Positions 11,347 through 24,322 of a stretch of 64,000 bases of DNA are shown piece after piece. The first letter of the stretch is position 1. Each line of letters starts with the position of its first letter. The stretch lies in the NCBI RefSeq assembly GCF_009730915.1, contig NC_052489.1, forward strand, positions 28,513,916 to 28,577,915, read 5' to 3'. Origin of the DNA: Dioscorea cayenensis subsp. rotundata. Taxonomy: Eukaryota; Streptophyta; Magnoliopsida; Dioscoreales; Dioscoreaceae. Made by a program: the position numbers and the translations under genes. The notes below the pieces were generated by a model. That model was given only the letters and a program-made list of their open reading frames with translations, ran no database searches and was not told the DNA's origin.

Positions 11347-14300
11347 ATGTATGCTGTGGAGAGGCTTGGCAGCCTCATTACCAGTGTCTCGGGTCCTTTC
11401 CATCCCTTTGGAGGGGCTGTAGACATTATTATTGTCCAGCAGCCGGATGGGAGCTTCAAATCATCTCCTTGGTATGTCAGGTTTGGGAAATTCCAAGGCG
11501 TCCTGAAGACTAAGGAGAAGGTTGTGAGCATCTCTGTCAATGGAGTCAAAGCTGGGTTTCATATGTACTTGGATCATAAAGGAGAGGCTTACTTCCTCAA
11601 GAACCCCGAGAATGAGAAGGATGAATTTAGTATATCTTCAACATCATCTGGAGATGAGACAGATGAGAAAACTAAGAATGGGAAGTTGAGGAAGATTCAT
11701 AGCCTTGGTTTTGATGGTAGCCATAAAGAGCATGGTGCTCAGGTGGATACTCGGAATGACAAAAATTTGACTAGGACAACTTCAAAGCGTGGTAGAATAT
11801 TCGGCCTCATGTTTGGTAGAAGGCCGAAGGAGGATGACAAGGGTATCAATTTGCAGAAAGTAAGCTCTATTGAGCGTGCTGAGATTGCAGCAGATCTCTT
11901 GGAAGTGAAATGGTCAACCAATCTCCCAACAAAGGATAGGTGGGTGGACAATTTCACAGAGAAAAATTGTGGGGATGCAGTTGATAATGAGAAATGTAGT
12001 CCCAGAGCACATTCTTCAGAAGATGACCTTAGACAGGTTGAAATAAGAAATTCCAATGGTGAGGGTGTTGGTAAGAATTTTGAAAATAATGAAGAAGTAC
12101 CAGAAGTTTATGTTTCTGAGGATGGTGGTGCTTCTGATGAAAACAAGGAGGGTGTTGTTCAGTTGATATTTAAAGAGTCTTTTATTGATGCTCAAAGTAG
12201 TGTTGTTCTTGATTCTTCAGTTGAGTCAATTGGTTCTTATAGTGACGGGTTCAGCCATGATCCAGTGACCTATGTGGAAACCCAGGAAACCACTGAGGAG
12301 ATAACAGCCGGCAGTCGTTGTTCAATAGCATGTGAGGAGTTTGTAAATGGTGCAGATCAAGTTAGTGAGGTAATTTCTCACGAGGTGACAATAGTAACTG
12401 ATACAGCCAGCGGTGATTCAGCAGTTGAAAGTGAAGAAATAGAGCCAACTTCCCTAATCTATCATGAGACATCACAAAGCATGACGATGAGGTATGATGT
12501 TTCAACTGACTCCCCTTCTTAGTATTGTGGGAGCTTTCTTCTGATAGCAGTGAACTATCTGTCCTTCATGCTGCCCCTCATGAAGAATGTATATGTGAAA
12601 CAAATGAGCTGATTTCTGAAATAATACAACCAGAATCAGGTGCATCTATTCATTTAGAGGATTTGAAGAATCACCATCAGCATAATGCAGATGTATGCAA
12701 ATTTGAGGACTCTTTAAAGAGACATGAAGAAGGAGAAGAGGGAATTCCCTTGCAAGAGGAGATCTCTGGTCTTTTAGATGAGGTTAATATCAATCAAGAC
12801 CATGATCCCAGTTGCACTTCAGAAGATGCCCTAGATAGTTCTGTTCCTCTATCTGAGAACCTGGAGGAAGATCAATTTTCATTCAGTGATGCTGACAGTT
12901 TTGTTGCCAAAGAAACCAACGGTGGGCAGCTGACTGATGGCATATCAGTGGAGAGAGAAGATCACTCAGTGATCAATCCGGGAGGTGTGTTAAGGTTTGA
13001 AGATTTGAAACTCAACAGAAAATTCAGAGCAATTATCTAATGTGTCAAGGACTCAGACTAGTCCAATAAATATTCCTAGAAATAAAACAAATTTGAAAGA
13101 AATCGAACTGTTAACGAGATCTTTACCTAATATTCGTTCCCACATCCATGATCTTGAGAAATTTAGCAGTCTTCACTCATTAAGTTGTTCTGTTGAAACG
13201 AATTCTGAAGAGTACAATATGGATGTTCTAAAGAAGGAATATATTAGCTCTTCAAAACTGGAGGCAGCTTCAGTAAGTGACCAAGCTCAAGACCAATCTA
13301 CACCTGGTGTTGCTACAGATGCTGGTTATCAAAACAAAGAAGAGAATAGCACCATTCCAATCAGTCCTGATGTTGGTTAGTTATCTATCTCTTTCAAATG
13401 CTAATTGAACTAAAGTTAGATTTCTACAATTTGAAATGCTGCTAAAATTTTTCTGCTGTGTCCTTATATCTTAAAACACGCTAGAAAAGATTGCAAATCT
13501 GTTTGTTGTTTAGATTTGAATTTTGAATTATTTGGTGGATACTCTATGTAATATTCTTTCAATTTTTTTTGTCATGTATTGTTTGCAGAGGTTTCTCTTT
13601 GCAAACACTTGCTTTATGAAGGGATGGGCACTGACGCCGCAAGTGAAGCTTTCAGCTCAATGAAGGTGAATGTGGAACAAATTTCTGCTTTGGGCCCATC
13701 ACTTGTGAAGAATGATAAGCTAGTTGTCAGAATTCAAGGACATTATTTCCCGTGGGATGCAGCTGCACCAATCATATTGGGAATGGCTTCTTTTGGCAAG
13801 GACCATGTATTTGAACATCAAGGCATGATAGCTGTGGACCGAACTGAGAAAAATCTTAAAGCTGACACTATGAATGGAAGTTGGCGTCTCTGGCCCTTCA
13901 GTTTCAAAAGGTCAAAATCAATTAGTGCAGTCCAGTCAACTCCAGAAAGTACCATTCTGATGGATTCAAAAGGCACTGGGAGCTGCAGAAATTTAAGTGG
14001 AGGTAAGATCATGCGAAAGCCCAAGGTTATGAAGGAACGGTCTCTTACTCCATCATCTGAAGAGATAGCTTCCTTGAACCTTAAAGAAGGTCAGAATGTG
14101 GTTACCTTTGGTTTCTCAACAGCAATGCTTGGTCAGCAGCAGGTTATTTTTCCTTATTTTTTCCATCTTATTTATATCTTTGTTTGCTCTCCCCAGCATG
14201 TCTTCATTCACATTTCACTTATTGTACAGGTGGATGCAAGAATATATCTGTGGAAATGGAACACCCGCATAGTTGTGTCTGATGTCGATGGCACAATTAC

Positions 14301-17300
14301 CAAGTATGTTCTGTATAATATTTTGTCATGGATGCTTTTAGTTTTCTATAATATTCACAAAGACTACAACGTCTTTGAACCTGATACCAGTTTTTAGTCA
14401 CTCTTACATGGAATGGATCAGTACTTTACCTTCTTATCTTTTGAGGTTAGCAAATGTATATGGACATGGTAGGATTGGTGCTTGATCAGGTGTTTCTTCC
14501 ATGATCAACTTCCTTCTAAGGTTTGAAGAAGCTAATGAAAAGGGTCTTGTGAGTGAGAATTAAAATGACATTTTCCTGTTTCTTCGCAACATGAAACCAT
14601 TGTAATACATAACTGTTTGTATTGACCGTGCGTCACATCCCTTTCTTTTTTGGCCTAACAACAACAGTCAAGATCCTATTTGAAGATTCTCTCTTTCCAT
14701 CTCGTTAGAATAAGCTCTCATTACTGGTTTTGTTTCCCTAAAAGTTATAATTTTTTTCATGTCTGTAATGCAGATCAGATGTTCTTGGGCAGTTCATGCC
14801 TCTAGTTGGAGTAGACTGGTCTCAGACTGGTGTTGCGCACCTATTTTCAGCTATCAAGGTTTGTAGTAGATTCAGAAGCTATTTTCTACATGAAGTAGAG
14901 GAAATGTCTAATGCTATCTTCCACTGTGCAGGAAAATGGATATCAATTGCTCTTTCTTAGTGCACGTGCTATTTCTCAAGCTTATCTAACAAGACAGTTC
15001 CTTTTCAACTTAAAACAGGTGATACATGCAGAAGTGATATTCAGATTTGGCTTTAACATCCTAACATATCCTTTTTCACGTGTTTAGAGGAATTCAAGAT
15101 GATGAAGTTTTATGGTAATGCTGACTAATGTCTTAGCTTACTCTGTTTTTGGCTCCGCAGGAGGGAATTGCACTTCCTGATGGTCCGGTTGTCATATCTC
15201 CAGATGGTCTATTTCCTTCACTTTACAGAGAAGGTTGTTGGTTTGAATATCTTTTGTGCTATATGATTGCTAGAAAGTCCATTTCAGATTTCTTATAATC
15301 AGTGTTTCTTTAATCTTATATGAACTTCTTGCTGGTTTTATTTCATGATACTAAGTCTAACTTGATAATTAATAAATTCTTGTGTTTGTTCTGGCTTATC
15401 TACTAAAGCATATATCAACCATTTCTGTCAGTCATTATTAAGATCTTGCTCCTGCTGGTTTATTGCAATGCTTTAAGAATTTTTATATTGGTTTATCAGT
15501 GATATCATTTCTGAATTTTAAATCATGTTGTTGCCAGATGGTTAAAAGGGCATATCTCTGATTCTGAGATGCAGTTTGTTCCTTTGAGATGAAAATTGTT
15601 CCACAGGTTCATATGTGCCAATGTATTGTCTGTTGGTCGCAAATGACAGATAAAAAGAATTAACTTTGATGCATACTTACTTGAAATTAACCGTAAGAAA
15701 ATTTATATTTGAGCTGAATTGGCTGTGAAAATAACTCATCTCTAACAAGATGATTTATGATAATAAGTTCAAAATCAGCAATAAATGAGAGGACCTATTG
15801 AATATTTGAATGCTATGTTACCAACAAAAGCGACTCGCTGTAGCTGTCATTTAAACAGTTGAGAATCGACTTTACATACTTGTCGGTTCCAAATTTGCGT
15901 TGTATCTGAAATTATGGGAGACAATTCCTGTTGAGTTAAATCCAACTTTTAAGCATGTAAATTTGTGTTCACTAAATTCTTTTGTCTTAGTTTTTGGAAA
16001 TCTTTATTAGTCATTTAATATATTACTTCTGCATAAGGTTACTTTTCATGTTAGACTCTAAAGATTTCCATTATGCTTTTATACGTTTTACTCATTTTTT
16101 AATTGCATTGCTCTTGCCACCTGAAGTTAATGTCAAGTTTCTGTTTTGTAGTTATCAGAAGAGCTCCTCATGAATTCAAAATCCAATGCTTAGAGGTTAG
16201 TCTTATACCATGATATTTGTGACTATCCCTGAGACAATAGTTTATTACAATCCAATTTTGTGCCATTGCAAGCAACTTCCTGATGCTATATATGCTGAAA
16301 TACTTACTACATCGTGCTTGAAAAACAGATGTTCTAAGTTCCTTGATTCGTCTGGTTTGGTTGTTTGTTCTACCATCTTGTGATATAAAGAATATGGTAG
16401 ATTCTTTCATAATATACATCCCTATGTTGTTTGCAGTAAATGCATGTAAACATACTCACCTTCCTTCTCTTAGTCATACTGTTTGTTAGATGCTTTGTTT
16501 TAGCCTTTATCAATGATAGATAACTTTCCACCTTTTAAGGTAGCTTTCTGTCTCTGATATTGGCATTTCTTTTTTTTCTGTCATCAGACCACCTCTACAC
16601 AGTTGGTCCTTTTATACAAAAGGCTGCAATAACCATTGGAAAGGAATCCTTGAATGTGTCTCTTTTATGTTGTTTTGACTGTATATCTGTCTTACCTATT
16701 AGTGTCAAGGTAAAAAAATTTTAAGATAATTTTTTTCATTCATCGTAATATAATTAATTGCAGACTCTTTTCCTTGTTTTTCACATTTCCAGGATATAAA
16801 AGCAGTGTTTCCTTCTGATTGCAACCCATTCTATGCCGGTTTTGGCAATAGAGACACTGATGAAATCAGCTACCTTAAGGTTGGCGTACCTAAGGGCAAG
16901 ATCTTCATTATTAACCCAAAGGTAACCCTGACCTTTAGTTGCGACAGAACTATGAAATCTTCAACCTTCTCAGTCCTCATTTCTTATTATTTTTCATGAT
17001 TCCACAGGGAGAGGTTGCAGTGAATCGTCATGTTGATACCAGATCATATACATCACTTCATTCATTAGTCAATGGCATGTTTCCAGCCATGTCCTCTGGC
17101 GAGCGGGTGAAGCCTTATATCTTCTTTGTGAATTGACTTCTTTTCCGCTCACTATTATTGACAGAGAGGAAGTCATGCTGTACTCGATATCAGATAATTG
17201 TTTATTTCTTGTATTAACTTGCTAACCTCTTCTTTTACGTTGCTCCATATTATAGGAGGACTATAATTCGTGGAACTTTTGGAGGCTGCCTTTACCTGAC

Positions 17301-17312
17301 ATCAATACATAA
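11347..17312 (+). CDS. PAH: Phosphatidate phosphatase, lipin/PAH family (two compensating frameshifts in exon 1)
   Basis: The exons are 11347..13375, 13589..14142, 14230..14303, 14774..14858, 14932..15018, 15161..15233, 16152..16195, 16793..16921, 17008..17106 and 17256..17312, about 1076 residues in all. The ATG at 11347 starts [11 protein letters not shown], followed by the N-LIP block ([39 protein letters not shown]). A long acidic, low-conservation middle follows. The C-LIP/HAD domain begins at [12 protein letters not shown], carries the catalytic DVDGT at about 14281-14295 and ends [15 protein letters not shown]. Lipins dephosphorylate phosphatidic acid to diacylglycerol at the ER, feeding triacylglycerol synthesis and restraining phospholipid synthesis. 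The middle of exon 1 is broken as written: the frame shifts between about 12507 and 12520 (stop at 12520) and shifts back between about 13009 and 13037. The two changes cancel, and all other exons join in phase, so the locus is probably functional in the plant. Confidence 0.92.
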
Positions 17313-18977
17313 ACCAAAAATATGTATACTCTTCGACTCATTAAGAGCAACTTTCTTCATGTGGAACCCTGAACCAGCATCTTTACATGCATGACATTGT
17401 CTGCCAGGTAAAAATTCTTTTCTTGGTCCTATTCTTGAGGTGTTGCTATTATCTTTTGATTAATAATTAAATGGGTTAAGGTATCAAAATAATGCATAAA
17501 GTTTGGGTGCAACAGAAAATTTCATGTTTAACTGGTCAAGGCTCCCAGGGCGGAATGTCACTAGCACTTTTTGAAGACTATAGATCTAGTTCTGTATGAC
17601 TAATCAAGTTGTTATTAAAAGTTAAGACTTCTTTTTTTTTTTTTATCTTAAAACAGATAGCGTAAGAAGGAAAAGCAGCAACAACGATATTGTAGAAACT
17701 AAACTTGCCATTGTTCTACCTTATCATGAACTGCTTTCCATGTTTTTCATGTTGTCATTGTTAGTTTGTTCAATTTCTGTCCCACTTTGGAATATGACAG
17801 TGCTCCTTACTGTGGTACTAAATGTTGGAGAACCACATACAACCTCATATCGAGTTCAAGATGAACATACTTATCTCCAAAAAAAAAAATTATGGGAAAA
17901 ATTGATAATTGGTTAATTATCTGATAGTTATACTCTTCAATATCTAATCCATGGGTTTAGGTATTTTTACTTCAGTTCTGCTTTTTGCCATAAATTCTGT
18001 AACGGATTTCGTTCTTGCATTTACTCTTGATCATTGATTAAACTATATTTACTTCTGTGACTAGTGTTTATACTTTTTAAACTCTCTTGAGCTAATTCAG
18101 TCTTAATACTGACTATTCAAAGAAATTTAATCTGTTATTCCGTTTGATTTTTAAAATGGCTAAGCATGATGTGTAAGATCCCTATGTTAAATGATGGACA
18201 ATTACATGTGAATATTGCAGCACTTTTGGCATCTTAATGGTATATGATCTGGAGCTCTCTTTTTACAGCCCAATGAAGAGTTGGATAGTGCAGACACATG
18301 ATTGGTCGTGGCTCGGCATTGTATATAAAACACACATGATGAACCAAGAGACCTGATGTTTATCATCCAGAAATTGTATAGCAATGTATTGATTATATCT
18401 TACAATCAGTATGTTAATCCTTTCAAACATTTGTTTTAAAAACAACAGAACAATAGCAGATATTCGTATTCTTTGTGATTCATGTATAAATCTATTCTTC
18501 CATTTCATGAAATCCATGAGCTGAAATGTATGTATGTAGTACTTGAGGGAATGAGGGAAGCTGTAAATTGAGACATTTTTGTTTCTTCCAGGAAGTTTAC
18601 CAAAACAATTGAAAATTAATTTATTTATTTCTGTTAGTTTCCTTTGTTTTACTGGATACACTGTTGTTTCTTTTGATCAGAATGTGTTTCATCCAAAGCA
18701 ATGCAAATTTATCAAATGAATTGCAAGGAGTATAACATATAATAATATAATCTCACCTAAAACACATGACAACTCATTGTTTCATATCAAAAGGCTCTCT
18801 GCAACTCTGTTTCTCATTCTTGATTGATGATCTCCATAAACTCCTCTTAGCTTTTCCTTGGATTTTCTCAACCAGTCTTATTGATCTCCAGAATAAGTTC
18901 TGTTGAATAGCAATAATCAAGAGACCTCGACGCAACCGAAATGCTTGTTACTGACAATTTAAATTTGAGCATTGGCC
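17313..18977. other. Spacer between the convergent lipin and LRR genes
   Basis: It holds the probable 3' UTRs of the plus-strand lipin gene and the minus-strand malectin/LRR gene. No additional gene or structured element was recognised; the open frames are short and lack family motifs. Confidence 0.5.
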
Positions 18978-20995
18978 TTACTGAATCTCGATTCCACTTC
19001 GTTTTTTCAAACTGTCTGGAAGTCCACCTTCAAATTTGTTATTCTGGAGGTATCTGTCAAAAAAGAGTTGTTTACAAGGTGAGAATTAATCATAGTTTAA
19101 AGGGCAATTAAGAAGAGGTTTAATGAGAAAAACTTACAACTCTTGAAGGTTTTCAAGCTCTCCCAGTGATGAAGGGATATGACCACTCAATTCATTGTTT
19201 TCCAAATGCCTTGCATTGTCATCACAAGAACATAAGATATCAATAAAACATTAGAATTAATGAATTAATGAATGAATGAAAAATCAGTGTCAGTGCCTGT
19301 ATAAACTTACAGTGAAACCAAATGATGCAGAGAGCTCAAGTTTGGAATTTGTCCAGAGAGTTTGTTCCCTCCAAGCCAACTGCATCAACAATACATTGTT
19401 CTATATGAGATACAAAACCCCAGAACTATCATTAAGCTATATATATATATCAACTGTCTTACATGTCTTTCACTGCAGTTAAGTTGGCAATACCATCAGA
19501 TATTGTCCCCGAGATGCCGAAATTCGTTAGATTCCTAAAACAAACAACCATTTTTATTCATCTTCTCCAACTGACTAACTAAATATATATAAGAACACAT
19601 CCTTAGAACTCACACTTTCAATACTCGACCGAGAAGTCCTTGAGTACATGTCACACCTGTCCATGAGTTCTCCGGTGGAAAGCATGGATCACCACTCCAA
19701 TCTGAAGGAGGATTGTTCAAGCTTCTAGCCAAATGTTCCATCGCAATCGCTATAAATGATCGAAAAAAAAATAATTTTAATCAGAAATCTATGTTAACTT
19801 AATGTAGTTCAATTCAAAGTACTTCAAGAATTTACCATCTCTAGTTAGAGTTCTTCCACCAAGTGGCACAATCTGAAGGATTTCTCCGGCATTGATCAAT
19901 GGACCAACCGGTGAATTTGAGTTAGGATTCAGAGTTATCTCAATCTGACCAGACAATGGCCATTGCTTACCATAAGCCATCACACCCGACGACGAAGCAT
20001 TCAAGCCTTTGTAGAAGTTATCGCCGTTAATTGAGACATCGAAAACTCTCCAACTATATGGACTTGGATTTCGATTATCTTGGAAGTAAAGAGCTACATA
20101 ATAACTAGTTTCAGGGAGAGACATTGTTGGCCATTTGACAGTTAACTGCTTTCCTCTGCTTGTAGTCACTGCTCTCTGCATTGCTGCAACAGGTGGAATG
20201 TTCCAAAAATCAGATGGATGAAATATTCGATTGGCATTCGACAACCGGGTTTTCATCGACAAAAGACTCCCAATATCGGTTATACGGATCATCTGGATAG
20301 CTAGTAACCAATTCCAAAACATTGATCATCACCATGTTAGTCAATCAAATTAATCTGTTTAATAATAAAGATATATAATGAAACTTTCATTATATAACAA
20401 ACAATTTGAGTACCTAAGTATAGGGCCATCATGATCCGAAACTATGGCGAGCAACTGTGCTAAGCATGTACTTGAAAAATCTGTGGAATTATACATCGAG
20501 TCTTCTAATTGCACCAACTCTAGAGCAGAAATAAATGGACTTGAAACTGTATGTGCATTCCTCGCTAAACAAACACTCAATTCCTTCCCCTTGGAAGCAA
20601 CAATGATCTCAAAATAAGAAGTCATGCCATCGGCAAAGTTCGCCGATGTGTCGACAGAGCTCCACTTTGTTCCATCAATAATCTGATCAAATACCGGAGG
20701 TGCATTTTTACTGTCAAAGTTACCATAGTAGTATGTTGTCCTGACCAAATACTTTGCTCCTTTGGTCACAGGAATCACATAGCAGAACTTGCGAGCCGAT
20801 GTATCGGCAAAATATCGAAGAGATGATAATATAGGCATTACATTATGATCCTCAACCTTGGATATGTTCCCTTCTTGTATAAATCCTTCATCTGGTATCC
20901 ATTTGATACCATTTACAGTCTCCTCTTTAGTTGCACCACAACTGATGAAGTAACCTGGGTAAAATGTAGTTGATATAAACATGAAATTAAGCATG

Positions 20996-21027
<32 letters not shown>

Positions 21028-21244
21028 ACAAACATGTACGTCATGAACAATACTGTTTACTTTGCCTAATCAAGGATGTTGAATTTAAAAATATTTCAAT
21101 TTAAAAGTGAAGTTTCATTATATATACAACATTGTTTCATGTTATGAAAGATTGGGGGTTACCTCTAGGAGGGATGGCAGCATCAAGGCATGAAGGTATT
21201 ATGGTGAGAATGCAAAGGAGGAGAAGGATGGAAGAAGACATCAT
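18978..21244 (-). CDS. Secreted malectin-like plus LRR protein without kinase (one 1-bp frameshift)
   Basis: The minus-strand exons are 21163..21244, 20414..20954, 19836..20300, 19614..19749, 19463..19534, 19311..19379, 19138..19209 and 18978..19053. Corrected for one extra base, the protein is about 503 residues. It starts with a hydrophobic signal peptide ([16 protein letters not shown]). The malectin-like carbohydrate-binding domain includes [39 protein letters not shown] and [14 protein letters not shown]. After GRTLTRD comes WSGDPC and about three leucine-rich repeats, ending in [12 protein letters not shown]. There is no transmembrane segment or kinase after the LRRs, so it resembles the kinase-less malectin/LRR proteins rather than a receptor kinase; a role in the apoplast or cell wall is an inference. 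The frame breaks near 20215 (TCATCC where TCATC fits), giving a stop before the FWNIPP block. All splice phases are otherwise consistent. Confidence 0.85.
20999..21027. repeat. (TA)n microsatellite in intron 1 of the malectin/LRR gene
   Basis: A pure TA run inside the first intron, between the signal-peptide exon and the malectin exon. Confidence 0.9.
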
Positions 21245-23203
21245 GGAAAGGGGTTCACCCATGCAGGAGGGGAAGGAACCCCATGCAATGCTAATGTGCT
21301 TCTCTCTTAGTTTTTTTTTTTTTTAATTTTAATTTTTTTGTGTTTATTTTTGTTTATTTCTTTTGCTGGATGATTAGAAGGACAAGTGGCAAACAGAGGA
21401 AGGATGTAGGAAGACTTGCTTTAAATAGTAACTTTATAGACAGTGGTGATTGGGGTATTGACACGTGGGTTCTGTTTGAGAAATGGTGGGATCTATGTTA
21501 AGCCTTTTGTTGACCTGGTCAATGCAAGTGTTTTATGGATTTTTTTTTTTATTGGGAGAAAAATAAAGTACCAACTATACTATTGCAGATGTGATACTGA
21601 TTTTATTATACATGAATTATTTTTATTATATATATATATGATATTATTGTGAGGGGAGCATGCTAGAACCTAGATAAGAAATAGGTTGGAAGGCCGTGTT
21701 AATGTGTACATATATGCAAAGAGAGGGACATGTCGGAAAATAGTTGTTTGTTTTGAGGCTGAGGACATGATTGTCTTTTTCTACTTTATCTTGAGGGAAA
21801 CAAGATTGATTGTACGCATGCATGCATGCACTGGGCCTGCCAATTCACTTTGTCACATGCATGGAACAACAGAGAGGATTTTCAGTTGACATGTCTCTGT
21901 TCTATTATTAATATTATTGCACATCAAGTTTTCAAAGATGAATTGCCTTGGAGAGAGAAAAAAAGACATGGATAATGACAAGCATATAAATAATTTATCA
22001 TGTTATACATGATATATTTAAATAAGGATGGTCAAAATGAGTTGAGAAAAATAGGCGAGCATAATTGCCCTTAATTAGCTTTTGCAGAGAGGGTGAAGAA
22101 AGGCTAACAAGTAGAGAGGATGGAAGATGGGAGACATGAATGAAAAGCTAACCAACTAGAATATATATATATATATATATTATATTGTAATATAAATAGA
22201 AAGAAAACATTTCCTTCAAAAAAAGTTGGTCATCTTATTTCATCATGCAAGCTGTTTAACTTTAACATCCTGATGAGAAAGTGGGGGACCCTTGTTAAGA
22301 CTACACTATACTGTTGCATGACCTAAAATATATACAATATTATATTAATTTATATATGTATCATGTATGGGTTATGCGGTGGTCTTGATGTTGAAGTTGA
22401 AGTTGAAACCCTAGTGCATGCATGGCTTTTGGAAATGGTCACAGGTGACTGTCATGGAGGTTGATATGGTTTTGGCTATTTGCTATCCTTTTACATTATA
22501 CATCACTTCAGCTAAATAGTTTGCTTCTGTTGGTCTTCATGCTTTGCCTTAGATATGTCATACATATATAAATAAATCAATGTGTTTGTGTACAAATATT
22601 CTGTGTCACATTGGAAATTAAGTTTTTCAATTCGATCGGTGCAACTATATTAGTACTTGTTTAAATTAAATGATGTTTATTTGATGCACTTGTTTGGACA
22701 TTATGTTTTATGTTCTTTGTAACTAAGGAGCAATCATTGATGTAAGCTTTAAAAACTATTATACTCATTCAAAGTCATTTTGAGACGGTGAAGTAGTACT
22801 TCTTTATTAAAAATAGTATATATTCTCAAGAACAAATTAACTTTATCTATTTGTTTACTTTTATTTTCTTCTACAATTTACGATCACTTTTTGGGAGTCA
22901 TCATTGGTAAGATTGAATAAGCTTGAACGTTTGGTAAATCTATATTCTTTTTATCCTTTTTCTCAATAAAAATAAAAATAAAAATAAATATAAATATAGC
23001 TGTATCCTTTGTAATATGTCTTACTTTTTAATGACCTAGTTGCCTATAATGTTTGCTCGTGTCCCCTTATATTGTAAGTTACCAAGAGGAAAATGGTAAA
23101 TATTGCTTGGTTGGAAGCAAATGTGCACTATAGTTATATATATCATGTCAAAACCCCATCCGAAATGAAATAAACTATATATATATGAGATACATCATTC
23201 AGT
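21245..23203. other. AT-rich intergenic region, upstream of the malectin/LRR gene
   Basis: No gene recognised. The first few hundred bases are the likely promoter and leader of the minus-strand malectin/LRR gene. TA runs occur near 21630 and 22160, and a short ATGC repeat occurs near 21817. Confidence 0.5.
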
Positions 23204-23232
23204 GACGTCCCAGATTTCAAATCAGGGACGTC
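23204..23232. repeat. 29-nt near-perfect palindrome with GACGTCCC ends
   Basis: Arms GACGTCCC and GGGACGTC enclose GATTT-C-AAATC, so almost the whole 29 nt is self-complementary around 23218. The same GGGACGTCCC and TTCAAATC words recur in the larger hairpin 140 bp downstream, so the two are related. Confidence 0.8.
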
Positions 23233-23341
23233 ATAGTGCATCAAAAAAAATCGACCCATTTTCATCATTACGATGAGAAAGCGTTTCAGTGTTGTCGATG
23301 TCGTTCACGATTAAAGTGCGATGTTTATATAATCAATCAAC

Positions 23342-23495
23342 CATATGATGATCCAAAGTCTAGATTTATCTCTTTGATTTGAAATCAGGGGACGTCCCTG
23401 ATGATATTTTTCCATATAGAACCCATATCGAGGGACGTCCCTGAGTTTCAAATCTAGTGATCTCTAGTAATTTGGATCGATATCATCATATCATA
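23342..23495. repeat. About 150-bp imperfect inverted repeat (foldback; possible MITE or small-RNA hairpin)
   Basis: The left arm (about 23342-23403) and right arm (about 23427-23495) pair over roughly 60-65 positions with small bulges. Matching blocks in order are ATATGATGAT, ATCCAAA, CTAGA, GATTTGAAA, CAGGG and ACGTCCCT. The loop is about 23 nt. The size and pairing resemble either a decayed miniature inverted-repeat element or a young plant miRNA/siRNA precursor. No target duplication was evident, and I do not recognise the arm sequence as a known miRNA. Confidence 0.65.
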
Positions 23496-23984
23496 TATAT
23501 ACTCATAGTACTCCATATGAAAGAACCCATTATAGACTGCTCCATTGTGAAAGAACATGTCAGTGTTTAAGTGGGCACAAGGCAACGGAGAAACACAAGT
23601 AACAAAAGTGTTAGGTTGTAAACCCTAAAACTTGGGGACCATCATAAGAAACCCTAAACCTAATTGATCATCCTACTACTAGTACTACTCCCTCTTGTTG
23701 TGACTCATTCCCTTGCCAGCTTTCATTTTTGGCCCATTATCCCCTTCTTGTTCCTTTGCTCCCCCATCCCTCCATATCCTTTATCCTACTCCACCCCCTC
23801 CTTCCTCCCTCTCCCCTGTTCCTAAATTCACAACACATTCTTTCTATATATATATATATATATCTAAAGTGAATGAGCTTGTGCTAATGTCGGGAATGAA
23901 GAGTCTTCATGCTTTTGATATTTATATATAGAGAAAAAGAGTTATTTTTTATAAAAAAAAGCTTTATATATTCTCCTTCTTCTG

Positions 23985-24015
<31 letters not shown>

Positions 24016-24179
24016 GCTAGTAATACTAGCTTGTGTGGGCTCACACCACCACCTTTCTCTCTCAATCACTAGTACTACATATATATCTATATATATATAT
24101 CTCTTCCTCACCACTCATAACAAAGAAACAAGCTAAGGGACAAAAGCCCAAGCCCAAGCCTCAGCCTCATATATATATA

Positions 24180-24210
<31 letters not shown>

Positions 24211-24322
24211 GAAGGAAGGGGAACATCCGAACATCATGAACAACATATATACTCAAGAGTCAAGCAATGCACCACTAGCTTGATATATTTCTAGTCAATT
24301 ATAGCTAGTGATATCATCATAT
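23496..24322 (+). promoter_or_regulatory. Upstream region of the single-exon MATE gene, rich in TA repeats
   Basis: This is non-coding sequence with pyrimidine-rich stretches and several (TA)n runs (about 23844-23863, 23990-24015, 24184-24210). It leads directly into the MATE start codon and is presumed to be promoter and 5' UTR. No specific element could be assigned. Confidence 0.4.

Noticed and set aside
23713-24114. Small open frames around the TA repeats upstream of the second MATE gene
   Set aside because: They consist mainly of Ile-Tyr repeats from (TA)n and Pro/Ser-rich leader sequence; no domain.
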